The notes below the pieces were generated by a model. It was given only the letters and a program-made list of their open reading frames with translations, had not been told where the DNA came from and did not search any database. From positions 6,803-13,093 of the forward strand of contig NVTH01000091.1 of NCBI GenBank assembly GCA_002401525.1: 6,291 nt of DNA. The letters run 5' to 3'. The position numbers and the translations under genes are program-made. Of this stretch, positions 6,012-6,291 are shown one piece after another. The first letter of the stretch is position 1, and each line of letters opens with the position of its first letter. This stretch comes from Moraxellaceae bacterium. Its GTDB lineage: Bacteria; Pseudomonadota; Gammaproteobacteria; Pseudomonadales; UBA3067.

Positions 6012-6291
6012 ATGAATAGCGTCGAAGGAAAGATAGCCCTAGTGAGCGGCGGAGCGCGAGGTTTAGGCAGCATGTCAGCTAAAAAATTGGCTGAAGCGGG
6101 CGCAAAAGTAGTCATTACCGATTTAAGAGAAGAAGAAGCATTGGCGACGCTGGATGAAATTGCCTCAGCAGGGGGTGAGGCGAGATTTATTAAACACGAT
6201 GTTGCCCTTGAAGAAGACTGGATCGCCGCCGTAAAGTTCGCTGCCGACGAATTTGGAGGGCTTGATATTGTTGTTAATAATGCCGGCGTTG
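6012..6291 (+). CDS. Short-chain dehydrogenase/reductase (SDR), N-terminal part only
   Basis: Cytoplasmic NAD(P)(H)-dependent oxidoreductase, cut by the window end after 93 full codons; classical SDRs have about 250 residues. The Rossmann start is clear: KIALVSGGARGLG (7-19) carries the glycine-rich cofactor motif (usual TGxxxGxG, here with SGG for the leading TG). VVITDLRE (33-40) ends beta2 with D37, a residue that usually binds the adenosine ribose and favours NAD(H) over NADP(H). D63 of HDV matches the adenine-pocket Asp, and NNAG (89-92) is the structural motif of classical SDRs. The active-site S-Y-K residues lie beyond the window, so activity and substrate cannot be judged. The overall look is that of hydroxysteroid or cyclic-alcohol dehydrogenase-type SDRs, a weak impression only. 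Its own strong ribosome site and the long upstream gap suggest a separate transcription unit. Confidence 0.93.
   Translation, partial: MNSVEGKIALVSGGARGLGSMSAKKLAEAGAKVVITDLREEEALATLDEIASAGGEARFIKHDVALEEDWIAAVKFAADEFGGLDIVVNNAGV

Noticed and set aside
1..6291. Search for CRISPR arrays, tRNA or rRNA genes, insertion sequences and phage attachment sites.
   Set aside because: No regularly spaced identical repeats, no cloverleaf or rRNA-like sequence and no transposase or integrase coding was seen on either strand.

Overview
The window looks like a chromosomal segment from a free-living, probably aquatic or marine, gammaproteobacterium. That placement is an inference from protein style (EmrA/EmrB-type efflux pair, REC-GGDEF-EAL protein, CheX-type receiver fusion), moderate base composition and use of ATG, GTG and TTG starts. 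No rRNA or tRNA is present to confirm it.

Layout. (1) Positions 1-2250, plus strand: the 3' part of an HlyD/EmrA-type membrane fusion protein, overlapping by 11 bases a complete 14-helix DHA2-family MFS exporter. Together they form the periplasmic adaptor and inner-membrane pump of a drug or toxic-compound efflux system. (2) Positions 2251-2333: a short AT-rich gap between converging genes, holding a degenerate 8-base tandem repeat. (3) Positions 2334-4151, minus strand: a 605-residue REC-GGDEF-EAL protein. Its GGDEF signature is degenerate (SADQF) and its EAL domain looks intact, so it is best read as a phosphorylation-controlled c-di-GMP phosphodiesterase. (4) Positions 4152-4360: a divergent control region with a perfect 7-1-7 palindrome, a sigma54-like element and a possible minus-strand promoter. 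(5) Positions 4361-5648, plus strand: a two-gene unit encoding a CheX-like phosphatase domain fused to a receiver, then a single-domain CheY-like receiver. (6) Positions 5649-6011: a gap of 363 bases with no intact gene. It appears to hold the broken remnant of another receiver domain, closest to the CheX-receiver gene just upstream. (7) Positions 6012-6291: the start of a classical short-chain dehydrogenase/reductase (SDR), cut by the window end.

The most notable part is 2334-5648. Three receiver-bearing proteins, one with a CheX-type phosphatase domain and one with a c-di-GMP phosphodiesterase output, lie back to back with no histidine kinase or CheA in view. A reasonable hypothesis is a small phospho-signalling module: a kinase encoded elsewhere charges the receivers, the CheX-receiver fusion discharges one or more of them, and the EAL protein converts the signal into lower c-di-GMP. 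The efflux pair and the SDR seem functionally unrelated to it.
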